This document shows, piece by piece, positions 19,993 through 28,483 of a DNA stretch of 35,580 bases. Below the pieces are notes generated by a model. That model did not search any database and was not told where the DNA came from. It worked only from the letters and a program-made list of their open reading frames with translations. This DNA is from Halorubrum lipolyticum DSM 21995. GTDB lineage: Archaea; Halobacteriota; Halobacteria; Halobacteriales; Haloferacaceae. Positions within the stretch are counted from its first letter, which is position 1. The number at the start of each line of letters is the position of its first letter. The stretch is taken from NCBI RefSeq assembly GCF_000337375.1, contig NZ_AOJG01000028.1, positions 117,047 to 152,626 on the forward strand. Reading direction: 5' to 3'. A program made the position numbers and the translations under genes.

Positions 19993-21105
19993 CTACTCGT
20001 CCCCCGCGTCGTCCGCCGGTTCCGGGTTCAGCGCACCGTCCTCGACCATCGCGTCGAGCGGGTTGTCGTCGACCGCGAGCGGGAAGTCGACCCGACCGCG
20101 TTTCCGAGCGGACTCCCACGCCCCGAAGATGAGTTCGGTCGCGTTCAGGGCGTTGTGCGCGCCCAGCTCCGGCGTCTCGTCCTCCTCGAGACAGCGGACG
20201 TTCTCGGCGATCGCGCGGTCGATGAACGCCCAGTCGTGGAGGCCGTCCTCGGTCTCGACGGTCGTCCACCCGTCGTCGCCGGGGCGACGGATACGCAGGG
20301 CGGGGAGCTCTTCGTCGTCGTCTCCGGACGGGCCGAGTTCGATCGTGCCGTCGCTGCCGATCAGGCGGTTGTGACACCGAACGGCGCCGGCCGGTCCGCC
20401 GTCGCCGGCGGCGTCGCTCGTGCCGAGGCCGTGGACGCCGTTCTCGTACTCCCACATGAGAACGGCCTGGTTCTCGTTGTGCGAGCCGAAGACGAGGTTC
20501 TCCTCGCGGTAGTCGACCTGTGCGAGGACCCAGTCGGCCGGCGTCTCGTCGTTGAAGTAGTTACACAGATCCAGCGAGTGGCTCCCGTAATCGAAGATGC
20601 CGACCGGCGCCGAGAACTCGACGCGCTCCAGCTCGCCGATCTCGCCGTCGTCGAGGAGTCGCTTCGCGGTGCGGACGGCGTCGCTGAACCGACGCTGATG
20701 GTTGAACGTGAGCTGAACGCCGTGTCGGGCGGCCTCTTGCGCCATCAGACGCGCGCCGCCGTACGTCTGCGCCATCGGCTTCTCGCAGTGGATCGCGTCG
20801 ACGCCGGCCCGGCAGCAGTCGATCGCGATCGACGCGTGAACCGCCGGCGGCACGCAGAGCGAGACGATGTCGGGCCGGACCGCCTCGAGCATCGCCTCGT
20901 ACTCCTCGAAGACGCGGTCCTCGGCGATGTCGTACTGGGCGGCGAACGCCGCCGCGTTCTCGGGGACGATGTCGGCGCAGGCGACGAGGTCGCACGCGTC
21001 GTGTTTCTCGTAGCCCTCGGCGTGGTGATACGCCATCGCGTACCCGTCTCGCCCGGGGTCGTCCGGTTCCGCACCAGTACCGATCACTGCCACTTGGTAG
21101 GACAT
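19993..21105 (-). CDS. Gfo/Idh/MocA family oxidoreductase, paired with isomerase
   Basis: The 370-residue protein starts MSYQVAVIGTGAEPDDPGRDG, a slightly extended dinucleotide-binding loop with an insertion after GTG. It then has the family HCEKPMAQ motif (about residue 116) and a probable catalytic GSHSLDLCNYF in the C-terminal domain. It oxidises or reduces a sugar derivative with NAD(P). The TATA-like ACTTATTA (21131-21138 on the minus strand) lies about 30 nt before its ATG and is divergent to the GH51 gene. Gfo/Idh/MocA plus TIM-barrel isomerase pairs are common in inositol and keto-sugar pathways. Confidence 0.86.
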   Translation of the reverse strand: MSYQVAVIGTGAEPDDPGRDGYAMAYHHAEGYEKHDACDLVACADIVPENAAAFAAQYDIAEDRVFEEYEAMLEAVRPDIVSLCVPPAVHASIAIDCCRAGVDAIHCEKPMAQTYGGARLMAQEAARHGVQLTFNHQRRFSDAVRTAKRLLDDGEIGELERVEFSAPVGIFDYGSHSLDLCNYFNDETPADWVLAQVDYREENLVFGSHNENQAVLMWEYENGVHGLGTSDAAGDGGPAGAVRCHNRLIGSDGTIELGPSGDDDEELPALRIRRPGDDGWTTVETEDGLHDWAFIDRAIAENVRCLEEDETPELGAHNALNATELIFGAWESARKRGRVDFPLAVDDNPLDAMVEDGALNPEPADDAGDE

Positions 21106-21288
21106 GTCACCTCATCCGTAGCGAACTGTCTAATAAGTACCCGATGCCGTCCGCTCAGAACAACCGCACGAACCAGAGACGCGTGCCGTCATCTCCACCG
21201 CCCCCGCCGTCTGGAAACCCGCTCTCTGCTCCGGCGCTGGCGTGGGACATATCTTTTTGAACACCCGCCGCAAACCGGCGAGACGGAC

Positions 21289-22782
21289 ATGACTGACGCG
21301 AAGCTCACGGTGCATACGGACGCGGTCGTCGGACACGTCGACCCGGAGATTCACGGTCACTTCGCCGAGCACCTCGGTCGGTGTATCTACGACGGGATCT
21401 GGCGGAGCGACGGCGACAACGAGACCGGCCGCCGTGAGGGGGTCTTCGAACTGCTCGCGGACCTCGAGGTCCCGGTCCTCCGGTGGCCGGGCGGCTGTTT
21501 CGCCGACGACTACCACTGGGAGGACGGCGTCGGTCCCCGCGAGGAACGGCCGCGTCGCCGGAACCTCTTCTGGGCGCAGGGGCCCGAAGAGCGCCCCGAG
21601 GAATCGAACGCGTTCGGCACCGACGAGTTCCTCCGGTTCTGTGAAGCGATCGGGACGGAGCCGTACCTGGCGGCGAACGTGGGGTCGGGAGACCCGCGGG
21701 AGGCGGCCGACTGGGTCGAGTACTGTAACTACGGGGGCGACACGGCGCTCGCGGATCGGCGCCGCGAGAACGGCCGCGAGGACCCGTACGGCGTTCGGTA
21801 CTGGGGGCTCGGGAACGAGAACTGGGGCTGTGGCGGCCGGATGAGTCCGGAGCAGTACGCCCGGGAGTACCGCCGGTTCGCGACCTACGTCGGCACGCAG
21901 TCGAACCAGATGCTCGATCACGACCTCGAGCTCATCGCCTGCGGCTACGAGCGGCACGAGTGGAACCGTCGGTTCCTCGAGGAGGTCGGGAACTCGCCGT
22001 GGGGGCCGGAGTTCCCGCTCGACCACCTCACGTTTCACCACTACTACGGTCGAACGATGAGCGTCTCCGAGGCCGACGAGGACGACTTCGACGCGTTCCT
22101 CGCCGACGCGCTCGTGATGAGCGAGCACCTCGAGACGATCGCGGGGGCGATCGACGCCGTCGCGACGACCCGCGATATCGGGGTCATCGTCGACGAGTGG
22201 GGCGCCTGGCACCCCGAGGCCGTCGCGGGCAACGGCCTCGAACAGCCGGGGACGGTCCTCGACGCGCTCTCCGCCGCGGCCGTCCTCGACATCTTCAACC
22301 GCCACAGCGACGTCGTCACGATGACGAACATCGCCCAGACGGTCAACGTGTTGCAGTGCCTGGTCGAGACCGACGGCGACGACGCGTGGGCGCGGCCGAC
22401 GTATCGCGTGTACGACGCCTACGCGCCGCACAAAGACAACGAGGCGATCCGGACGACGATCGACACGCCGACCCGCGAACGCTCCGACGGCGACGACCTG
22501 CCGCTGGTCCGCGGCTCGGCGTCGACCGACGGCGAGGGCGCGTTCGTCTCGGTGACGAACCTCGACTGCCGCGACTCGCGCGCGGTCGAGGTGGCTGTCG
22601 AGGGGAAGCCGATCGAATCGGCCGAGGCGCGCGTCCTGTTCGCCGACCACGACCCGAAGGCGACGGTCACGGCCGACAACGCGGGGGAGTTCGCGTCCGA
22701 GTCGCTCGACGTCGAGGTCGACGGGAGCACGGTCAGCATGGAGCTGCCGCCCGCGACGGTCGCGACGGTGGACCTCTCGTAG
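21289..22782 (+). CDS. GH51 alpha-L-arabinofuranosidase
   Basis: The 497-residue protein matches GH51 length and motifs: IHGHFAEHLGRCIYDGIW at the N terminus, RWPGGCFADDYHWEDGVGP, acid/base E177 in GLGNENWGCGG and nucleophile E303 in VDEWGAWH. NIAQTVNVLQCL and a C-terminal beta domain follow. It removes terminal L-arabinofuranose from arabinan, arabinogalactan or arabinoxylan oligosaccharides and retains configuration. No signal peptide is seen, so it is probably cytoplasmic. The open frame extends far upstream (from 19567) but that part is antisense to the neighbouring gene; the ATG at 21289 has an AT-rich element near 21251-21260 about 33 nt upstream. Confidence 0.93.
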   Translation: MTDAKLTVHTDAVVGHVDPEIHGHFAEHLGRCIYDGIWRSDGDNETGRREGVFELLADLEVPVLRWPGGCFADDYHWEDGVGPREERPRRRNLFWAQGPEERPEESNAFGTDEFLRFCEAIGTEPYLAANVGSGDPREAADWVEYCNYGGDTALADRRRENGREDPYGVRYWGLGNENWGCGGRMSPEQYAREYRRFATYVGTQSNQMLDHDLELIACGYERHEWNRRFLEEVGNSPWGPEFPLDHLTFHHYYGRTMSVSEADEDDFDAFLADALVMSEHLETIAGAIDAVATTRDIGVIVDEWGAWHPEAVAGNGLEQPGTVLDALSAAAVLDIFNRHSDVVTMTNIAQTVNVLQCLVETDGDDAWARPTYRVYDAYAPHKDNEAIRTTIDTPTRERSDGDDLPLVRGSASTDGEGAFVSVTNLDCRDSRAVEVAVEGKPIESAEARVLFADHDPKATVTADNAGEFASESLDVEVDGSTVSMELPPATVATVDLS

Positions 22783-22806
22783 ACCGGGACGCTTCCGCGG
22801 TGAGCC

Positions 22807-22842
22807 GCCGGCGGATCGCCTGCTGCCGGCGGATCGCCTGCT
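22807..22842. repeat. 18-bp tandem duplication
   Basis: GCCGGCGGATCGCCTGCT occurs twice in perfect tandem (22807-22824, 22825-22842) in the 110-base gap between GH51 and the second dehydratase. Each unit contains GGCG-GAT-CGCC, a short hairpin. It ends about 20 bases before the TATA element of the next gene. Confidence 0.9.
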
Positions 22843-22861
22843 GCGGGCGAGTCTACCCGAA

Positions 22862-22870
22862 GCTATATTG
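22862..22870 (+). promoter_or_regulatory. TATA element of the second dehydratase gene
   Basis: GCTATATTG is centred 27 nt before the ATG at 22893, indicating a leaderless transcript. It supports that start against the much longer open frame from 21960. Confidence 0.6.
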
Positions 22871-22892
22871 GACGGGCAGCCACGCCCTAGGT

Positions 22893-24029
22893 ATGCAGAT
22901 CTCCAGCGTCGAGGCGATTCCGCTCGAACACTCGCTTCCCGACGGGCACGGACTCGGCGACGCGCGCAACTTCGGTCACGCGAGACAGACGACGCTCCTG
23001 CGTCTCGAGACCGACACCGGTCTCGTCGGCTGGGGCGAGGCGTTCGCGCCCGGTCGGATCGTGGCGGCGACCGTCGAGGAGCTGCTCGTCGACGACGTGG
23101 TCGGGATGGACCCCTTCGCGGTCGAGTCGCTCGCGACCGACTCCTACACGAGCCAGTACCACTTCGGGGGCGACGTCTTCCTCCAGAGCGCGGTCAGCGG
23201 CATCGACATCGCGTGCTGGGACATCGTCGGGAAGGCCGTCGACCGGCCGATCTATCGGCTCCTCGGCGGCACCGACTGCGAGTCGCTCGACGCGTACGCG
23301 TCGACGATGTACTACACGGAGGCCGAGAGGCCGCCGGCGGCGCCGATACGGGACGCGGTCGACGCGGGATTCGACGCGGTGAAGATCAAGATCGGCGCGG
23401 GTACCGACGGCGACGTCGAGCGCGTTCGCACCGCGCGCGAGATCCTCGGAGACGGCGGCCGTCTCATGGTCGACATGAACGGGAACTATCGCCCCCACCA
23501 GGCGATCGAGACGGCGCGTGCGATCGCCGAGTACGGCGTCGACTGGATCGAAGAGCCCGTCCCGCCGGAGAACGCGAGCGGCTACCGGGACGTGACGGAC
23601 GCGATCGACGTCCCCGTCGCGGCCGGCGAGGCTCACTACGGGCGGTTCGCGTTCAAGGACCTCGTCGACGAGCGCGCGGTCGACATCGTCCAGCCGAACC
23701 TCGGTCGCTGCGGCGGGCTCTCGGAGGCGCGGCTCATCGCCGGCATGGCGACGACGGAAAACGTCGCCGTCAGGCCCCACGTCTGGAACAGCGCCGTCGG
23801 CGTGGCGGCGGCGGTCCAGTTCGCCGCGAGCGTCCCCGACTACCCCCACAGCCGCAACGTGCCGGAGCCGATGCTGGTCGAGTTCGATCGCAGCGAGAAC
23901 CCGCTCCGAGAGGACCTCCTCGAGACGCCGATCGACCCGACGGGAGGCGAGGTCGACGTTCCCCAGGGCCCCGGGCTCGGCGTCTCGATCGACGAGGACG
24001 CGCTCGATCGGTACCGGCTCGACGAGTGA
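22893..24029 (+). CDS. Enolase-superfamily (mandelate racemase/muconate lactonizing type) sugar-acid dehydratase
   Basis: The 378-residue protein has the capping domain and TIM barrel of the MR/MLE group. Catalytic positions are K164-x-K166 (VKIKIG), D194 (VDMNGN), E220 (WIEEP), E246 (AGEAHYG), D264 (VDIVQPNLGRCGG) and H296 (VRPHVWNS). This KxK/His pattern differs from the KxD pattern of the dehydratase at 2877, so the two should act on different acids. In this locus galactarate, galactonate, arabonate or L-rhamnonate are candidates. It is encoded just downstream of GH51 and just upstream of the oligogalacturonide lyase, each with its own promoter. Dehydratase activity is inferred from family and context; racemase or cycloisomerase is possible. 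Confidence 0.8.
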   Translation: MQISSVEAIPLEHSLPDGHGLGDARNFGHARQTTLLRLETDTGLVGWGEAFAPGRIVAATVEELLVDDVVGMDPFAVESLATDSYTSQYHFGGDVFLQSAVSGIDIACWDIVGKAVDRPIYRLLGGTDCESLDAYASTMYYTEAERPPAAPIRDAVDAGFDAVKIKIGAGTDGDVERVRTAREILGDGGRLMVDMNGNYRPHQAIETARAIAEYGVDWIEEPVPPENASGYRDVTDAIDVPVAAGEAHYGRFAFKDLVDERAVDIVQPNLGRCGGLSEARLIAGMATTENVAVRPHVWNSAVGVAAAVQFAASVPDYPHSRNVPEPMLVEFDRSENPLREDLLETPIDPTGGEVDVPQGPGLGVSIDEDALDRYRLDE

Positions 24030-24079
24030 CCGGCCCGCCCCCCGGCGGTTCGATCGCGACCCCTTCTCTGCGAGACATA

Positions 24080-24092
24080 AGGGTTAATTACC
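24080..24092 (+). promoter_or_regulatory. TATA region of the oligogalacturonide lyase gene
   Basis: AAGGGTTAATTACC is the only AT-rich stretch in the 92-base gap and lies about 35 nt before the ATG at 24122, giving a leader of roughly nine bases. Confidence 0.45.
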
Positions 24093-24121
24093 TTCACTGC
24101 GTCGGGTTTTGACAGTCACTA

Positions 24122-25333
24122 ATGACAGCACACGATGCGATCACGCAGGGACCGAGAGCGGGGAGCAACTGGCCCGCCGAGCGCGAGACGTACGACGACC
24201 CGCACACGGGCGCTCGGGTGACCCGCCTGACGAGCTATCCGAACGCGGACGATTACCACCTCTACTTTACCGAGGACGGCTGGTACGACGACGGCCGACG
24301 GCTGCTCTTCCGCAGCGACCGAACGGGAAGCCGACAGCTGTTCTCGATCGACCTCCAGTCGGGGCTCATCACGCAAGTTACCGACATGGACGACTTCCAG
24401 GGCCAGACCACGATCGACCACGAGTCGTCGGTCGCGTACTTCTGGGTCGACGAGAAGCTGGTCCGCTTCGACCTCGATCGCCTCCGCGCGACGGGCGTGA
24501 TCTACGAGGTTCCCGAGGGGTACGACCCCGGTTCGATGGACGTCAACGCCGACGGGAGCGTCGTCTACGCGTCCATCGTCGAGGCGGACGTGGAGCTCCC
24601 CGGGGAGGAACCCATGATGGACGAGATGATGGCCGCGCGGCCGCACGTACAGCTGCTCTCCGTTCCGACCGACGGGGGGGACCCCGAACGGCTCTACGAG
24701 GAGGACCGCTGGATCAACAGCCACATCAACGCCTCTCCGACCGCGCCCGAGCGGTTCATGTTCTGTCAGGAGGGCCCGTGGGACGCCGTCGAGCACCGCA
24801 TCTGGGTGTTCGACGCCTCGTCGGGTGACACGTGGAAGGTGCGCGAGGTGCCCGAGGCGGCCGGTATCGGTCACGAGTACTGGATGGCCGACGGCGAGCG
24901 GATCGGCTACCACGGCTCGATGCGCGATCCGCAGGGACGGGCCAAAGCGGAGACCCCGGAGCCGTTCGCCGGCAGCGCCCGGTACGACGACACCGACTAC
25001 CGCGAGGCCGACCTCCCCGACTCGGTGTACGCGCTGACCCACACGCACGCGAACTCGCCCGAGCTGTTGGTCTGTGACGGCTCCTTCACTAACGTACCGT
25101 ACAACATCGCCTACCGCTGGAACGACGCGTCCGAGGAGTACGAGGGACCGCGTTGCCTCGCGACGGTCGACTGGAACGAGGGCAGTCCGCACCCCCACTC
25201 TCGGTTCAGTCCGGACGGCTCGCAGGTCCTGTTCGACTCCGACCGGTACGACGGATCGAGCAACCTGTATCTGGTCGACGTGCCGGCGTTCGAGTCGCTC
25301 CCCGAATACGAGCCGTCTGAGTGGGACCGGTAG
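24122..25333 (+). CDS. Oligogalacturonide lyase, PL22 family
   Basis: The 403-residue protein has the seven-bladed beta-propeller pattern of oligogalacturonate lyase (about 390 residues in bacteria). Diagnostic stretches are INSHINASPTAPERFMFCQEGPWDAV (H201), GIGHEYWMADG (H251), GYHGSMRDP, ALTHTHANSPELLVCDG (H307, H309) and SPHPHSRFSPDGSQVLFDSDR (H357, H359). The His cluster is consistent with the metal site of the family. The enzyme splits unsaturated and saturated digalacturonate in the cytoplasm, giving 5-keto-4-deoxyuronate (DKI). No signal peptide. It faces tail to tail an SDR gene that could act on a product further down. It is the clearest marker that this region handles pectin. Gln replaces the His that many bacterial members have in the FC-x-EGPW motif, as I recall it. 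Confidence 0.88.
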   Translation: MTAHDAITQGPRAGSNWPAERETYDDPHTGARVTRLTSYPNADDYHLYFTEDGWYDDGRRLLFRSDRTGSRQLFSIDLQSGLITQVTDMDDFQGQTTIDHESSVAYFWVDEKLVRFDLDRLRATGVIYEVPEGYDPGSMDVNADGSVVYASIVEADVELPGEEPMMDEMMAARPHVQLLSVPTDGGDPERLYEEDRWINSHINASPTAPERFMFCQEGPWDAVEHRIWVFDASSGDTWKVREVPEAAGIGHEYWMADGERIGYHGSMRDPQGRAKAETPEPFAGSARYDDTDYREADLPDSVYALTHTHANSPELLVCDGSFTNVPYNIAYRWNDASEEYEGPRCLATVDWNEGSPHPHSRFSPDGSQVLFDSDRYDGSSNLYLVDVPAFESLPEYEPSEWDR

Positions 25334-25369
25334 ACGGAACGGGGCCGCGACGATGTCGCCCCGCGGCCG

Positions 25370-26152
25370 TCAGTAGATCGCGTGTCCGCCGTCGGCGTAC
25401 AGCATGTGTCCCGTAATAAACGAGGCGTCGTCGCTCGCGAGAAAGAGGTACGCGCCGGCGATCTCTTCCGGCGACGCCCGTCGTCCCATCGGGTTCGGTT
25501 TCTTCAGGCCCGAGTCGTCGACGCCGCTCTGCGACTCGGTCTCCGCGTTGATCTGGGTCTCGATCGGGCCCGGGGCGACCGCGTTCACCCGGATGTCGTG
25601 CCGCGTGCACTCGAGGGCGGCGACGCGAGTGAGCATCATGATCGCCGCCTTCGAGGGGTCGTACGCCGCGTGGTTGACCTGCGCGTATTCCGAGCTGATC
25701 GACGCCGTGTTGATGACGGAGCCGGCGACGCCGCGGTCGACCATGTCCGCGGCGGCCGCCTGCGACCCCGCGAAGACGCCGCGGGCGTTCGTCTCGTACA
25801 CCGTATCGAACGTCTCGGCGTCGATGTCGAGAAACGGGCCGCCCCGGAAGACGCCGGCGTTGTTCACCATGACGTCGACGCCGCCGAACTCGCGGGCCGC
25901 CTCGACGACGGCGTCGAGCGCGGCGGGGTCGGAGACGTCGGTCTCGACGAACGCCGCGCTCCCGCCGTCGCGCTCGATGCGTTCGTGCGTCGGCGGTCGA
26001 TCGGCGTCGCCTTTCGGCGACTCGCGGATGTCGGCGACGAGAACCGTCGCGCCGGCGTCGCCGAAGCGCCGCGCGACGGCGCGGCCGATCCCGGAACTGC
26101 CGCCCGTGACGATCACCGTCTCGTTGGCGAAGTCGTAGCTGCTCGAACCCAT
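25370..26152 (-). CDS. Short-chain dehydrogenase/reductase (SDR), possible sugar or keto-uronate dehydrogenase
   Basis: The 260-residue classical SDR has the cofactor motif TGGSSGIG (about residues 16-23), NNAGVF, the active-site Ser in NTASISSEYAQVNHAAYDPSK with the YxxxK pair, and GPIETQIN after it. VADIRES at the end of the second strand has an Asp, favouring NAD over NADP. In pectin pathways an SDR (KduD) reduces or oxidises 2,5-diketo-3-deoxygluconate, and haloarchaeal sugar dehydrogenases are often SDRs as well, so both readings are open. The start MGSSSYDF at 26152 is supported by an AT-rich TCATAAACG about 26 nt upstream. The gene is convergent with PL22. Confidence 0.8.
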   Translation of the reverse strand: MGSSSYDFANETVIVTGGSSGIGRAVARRFGDAGATVLVADIRESPKGDADRPPTHERIERDGGSAAFVETDVSDPAALDAVVEAAREFGGVDVMVNNAGVFRGGPFLDIDAETFDTVYETNARGVFAGSQAAAADMVDRGVAGSVINTASISSEYAQVNHAAYDPSKAAIMMLTRVAALECTRHDIRVNAVAPGPIETQINAETESQSGVDDSGLKKPNPMGRRASPEEIAGAYLFLASDDASFITGHMLYADGGHAIY

Positions 26153-26347
26153 ACCGCACCGCACGTGGACGGTTCGTTTATGAGTATCGACGGCGCCCGC
26201 CCGCGACGTCTCGCGACGATTCGCACTGACAAGGCGGCCGCCTCGGCGACTCGGTCATAAGTGGGTACCAGCACCGCCGCTCTTCCGTTTATAAACGGAC
26301 GCCGACACCGCTCTCTCACTTATAAATAACCGATCGCCCGAACCGAG

Positions 26348-28354
26348 TCACCGACTCCCGGTGTCGATCGACAGCGCCGTCCCGGGGGCGTCGACGACGG
26401 CGCAGTCGAACGCGCCGACGGTCTCGTCTCCGAGAAGTCGGTCCGCCGCTCCGGGGGCAGTCACCGACACCGGCTCGCTTCCGAAGTTCACCACCCACGC
26501 GGCGTCGCCGCGACTCGAGACGCGAACGGTCGACGGCAGCGGCTCGTCCAGGCGCGGCGTCTCGGCGCGGTCCAGCAGGTCCGCGACGAGCCGGCGCGCG
26601 AGGTCGTCGCTCGGCCAGACGCCGCAGTACGTCACCGCGCCCGCGCCGACCTCGTTCCTGACGATCGCCGGGTACCCCGCCGGCTCGCCCGCGTCGTACT
26701 CGCCGATTACCGTCGCTTCGGACGCGTCTAGGCGCTCGTTCCACGTGTGATACGCGTGCGTCTCGCCCTCGTACGTGACGGACTGCGCCTGTGACGGGTG
26801 TCGGCTCTCGTGTTCCTCGACCGTCGCGCCGACGAGCTCGGCGAACGGTCCGGGCGGGCGCGATTCGAGCAGCTTGTTGGCCCGGTCTTTGACGCCGGAC
26901 CGGATCGAGACGCACAGCTGTCCCCCCGCCGCGACGTACGCCTCGAGCCGCTCGGCCAGCTCGTCGTCGACGAGGTAGAGGGTCGGCGCGACGACGGCGG
27001 AATACTCGGACAGATCCGTGCTCGGGTGGACCACGTCGACGTCGACGCCGTGGCTCCGGAGCGCTTCGTAGTACGTCCGCTGGTGGTCGAAGTAGTCGAA
27101 GTCGGGCGAGTTCGGCTGGATACCGGTCGCCCACAGGTTCTCGTAGTCGTGAAGCAGCGCCACGTCGGCGTCGACGGCCCCGTCGGTCGGGAGCGTCGAG
27201 AGCTCCGACGCGGCGGCCCCCGCCTCGTCGTGGCCGCGTCCCGGCGAGTCGTCGCGTTCGAGCAGGCCGGAGTGATACTGCTCCTGTCCCTCGAGACACC
27301 GCCGCCAGCGGAAGTACACGACGTTGTCCGCGCCGTGACCGACGGCGTGGTGCGCCCAGAGACGCACGCTTCCCTCGGCGGGCTGGGGGGAGTACGGCGG
27401 CCAGTTGATGTCGCCGGGCTGCTGTTCCATCACCCAGAAGGGACCGTCGCCGGCCGAGCGGTACAGGTCGTGGTTGAACCCGATCTGGTCGGGATTTCCG
27501 GCGACGAGCTCGTCAGAGGACGGGTCGTCGAGTTCCTGGGCGAATCCCGTCGGATACGAGTCCCACGAGGCGAACTCCAGCGACTCGCTCACGTCGTAGG
27601 CGTCGAGCGCCTCGTAGTGGCCCATGAAGTTGTGCGTGACGAACCACTCGTCGTTGGCGGCGCGGAGGCGGTCGGCCTGTAGCTCGTTGTACGAGACCGC
27701 GCTGTCGCTCGAGAAGCGGTAGTAGTCGAGGAGCTGTCCGGGGTGGTGGTCGGCGGCGGTGTGGCGCGGCGGCAACACCGCGTCGAACGAGTCGTAGCGC
27801 TGGCTCCAGAAGTCCGTTCCCCACGCCTCGTTGAGCTCGTCCGGGTCCTCGTACCGCTCGGCGAGCCAGTCGCTGAAGGCGTCGGCGCAGTCGTCGCAGT
27901 AGCAGCGGAGCGTCCCGTGGCACCCGAACTCGTTGTCCACCTGCCACCCGGCGACCGAGGGGTGGTCCGCGAACCGGTCGGCGAGCGCGTCGACGATCCG
28001 CCTCGTCTCGAGCCGGTACGCCTCCGAGTTGAAACAGTAGTGGCGTCGGCTGCCGAACTCCCGCGTCGTTCCGTCCGCCTCCTCCTGTAAGATGCTCGGG
28101 TGATCGTCGACGAGCCACCGGGGCGGCGTCGCCGTCGGCGTACAGAGGACGGCGTTCAGCCCGTGGTCGTCGATCAGGTCGAGCACGGTCTCGAGCCAGT
28201 CGAACCGGAACGCGCCGCGTTCGGGCTCGAGCTGCGCCCACGCGAACTCGCCCATCCTGACGTACTCGACCCCGACCTCCGCCATGCGTTCGATATCGCG
28301 CTCCCAACGGGTACGCGGCCAGTGCTCCGGGAAGTAGCAGACGCCGATTGCCAT
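26348..28354 (-). CDS. bgaH: GH42 beta-galactosidase
   Basis: The 668-residue protein matches GH42 enzymes such as haloarchaeal BgaH. The N-terminal TIM barrel starts MAIGVCYFPEHWP. The acid/base is E142 (WQVDNEFG) and the nucleophile E310 (FWVMEQQPG). C107, C151, C153 and C156 are placed like the zinc site of thermophilic GH42 enzymes. A trimerisation domain (LLHDYENLWATG onward) and a small C-terminal beta domain follow. It cleaves terminal beta-galactose from galactosides, probably galactan or arabinogalactan fragments. No signal peptide. The ATG at 28354 has a TATA-like AACTAAATCG (28377-28386, minus strand) 27 nt upstream, divergent to the xacF gene. It is the second beta-galactosidase of the window beside the LacZ-type enzyme. 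Confidence 0.93.
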   Translation of the reverse strand: MAIGVCYFPEHWPRTRWERDIERMAEVGVEYVRMGEFAWAQLEPERGAFRFDWLETVLDLIDDHGLNAVLCTPTATPPRWLVDDHPSILQEEADGTTREFGSRRHYCFNSEAYRLETRRIVDALADRFADHPSVAGWQVDNEFGCHGTLRCYCDDCADAFSDWLAERYEDPDELNEAWGTDFWSQRYDSFDAVLPPRHTAADHHPGQLLDYYRFSSDSAVSYNELQADRLRAANDEWFVTHNFMGHYEALDAYDVSESLEFASWDSYPTGFAQELDDPSSDELVAGNPDQIGFNHDLYRSAGDGPFWVMEQQPGDINWPPYSPQPAEGSVRLWAHHAVGHGADNVVYFRWRRCLEGQEQYHSGLLERDDSPGRGHDEAGAAASELSTLPTDGAVDADVALLHDYENLWATGIQPNSPDFDYFDHQRTYYEALRSHGVDVDVVHPSTDLSEYSAVVAPTLYLVDDELAERLEAYVAAGGQLCVSIRSGVKDRANKLLESRPPGPFAELVGATVEEHESRHPSQAQSVTYEGETHAYHTWNERLDASEATVIGEYDAGEPAGYPAIVRNEVGAGAVTYCGVWPSDDLARRLVADLLDRAETPRLDEPLPSTVRVSSRGDAAWVVNFGSEPVSVTAPGAADRLLGDETVGAFDCAVVDAPGTALSIDTGSR

Positions 28355-28483
28355 ACGAGTACGTGCGACCGTCCCGATTTAGTTCAACCGATCACCGCGG
28401 TCGATCTCCCGGCAGCGACTCGGCGGCGATCGCCGTTCGGCATGAGAAGCTTACTTACTGATGGGCCCACAACGTCGAGTCGA

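Noticed and set aside
19567-21288. N-terminal extension of the GH51 frame
   Set aside because: It runs antisense through two genes and has no acidic bias. GH51 homologues start at about the ATG at 21289, which has an AT-rich promoter element upstream.
21130-22650. 506-codon minus-strand frame opposite GH51
   Set aside because: Shadow frame with no motif; the plus strand encodes the GH51 catalytic residues.
26153-26347. Several TATA-like elements (including TTTATAAA near 26289) in the gap upstream of the SDR gene, considered as an RNA gene promoter
   Set aside because: I could see no structured RNA or frame behind them. They may be promoters with unknown targets, but support is too thin to list as a feature.
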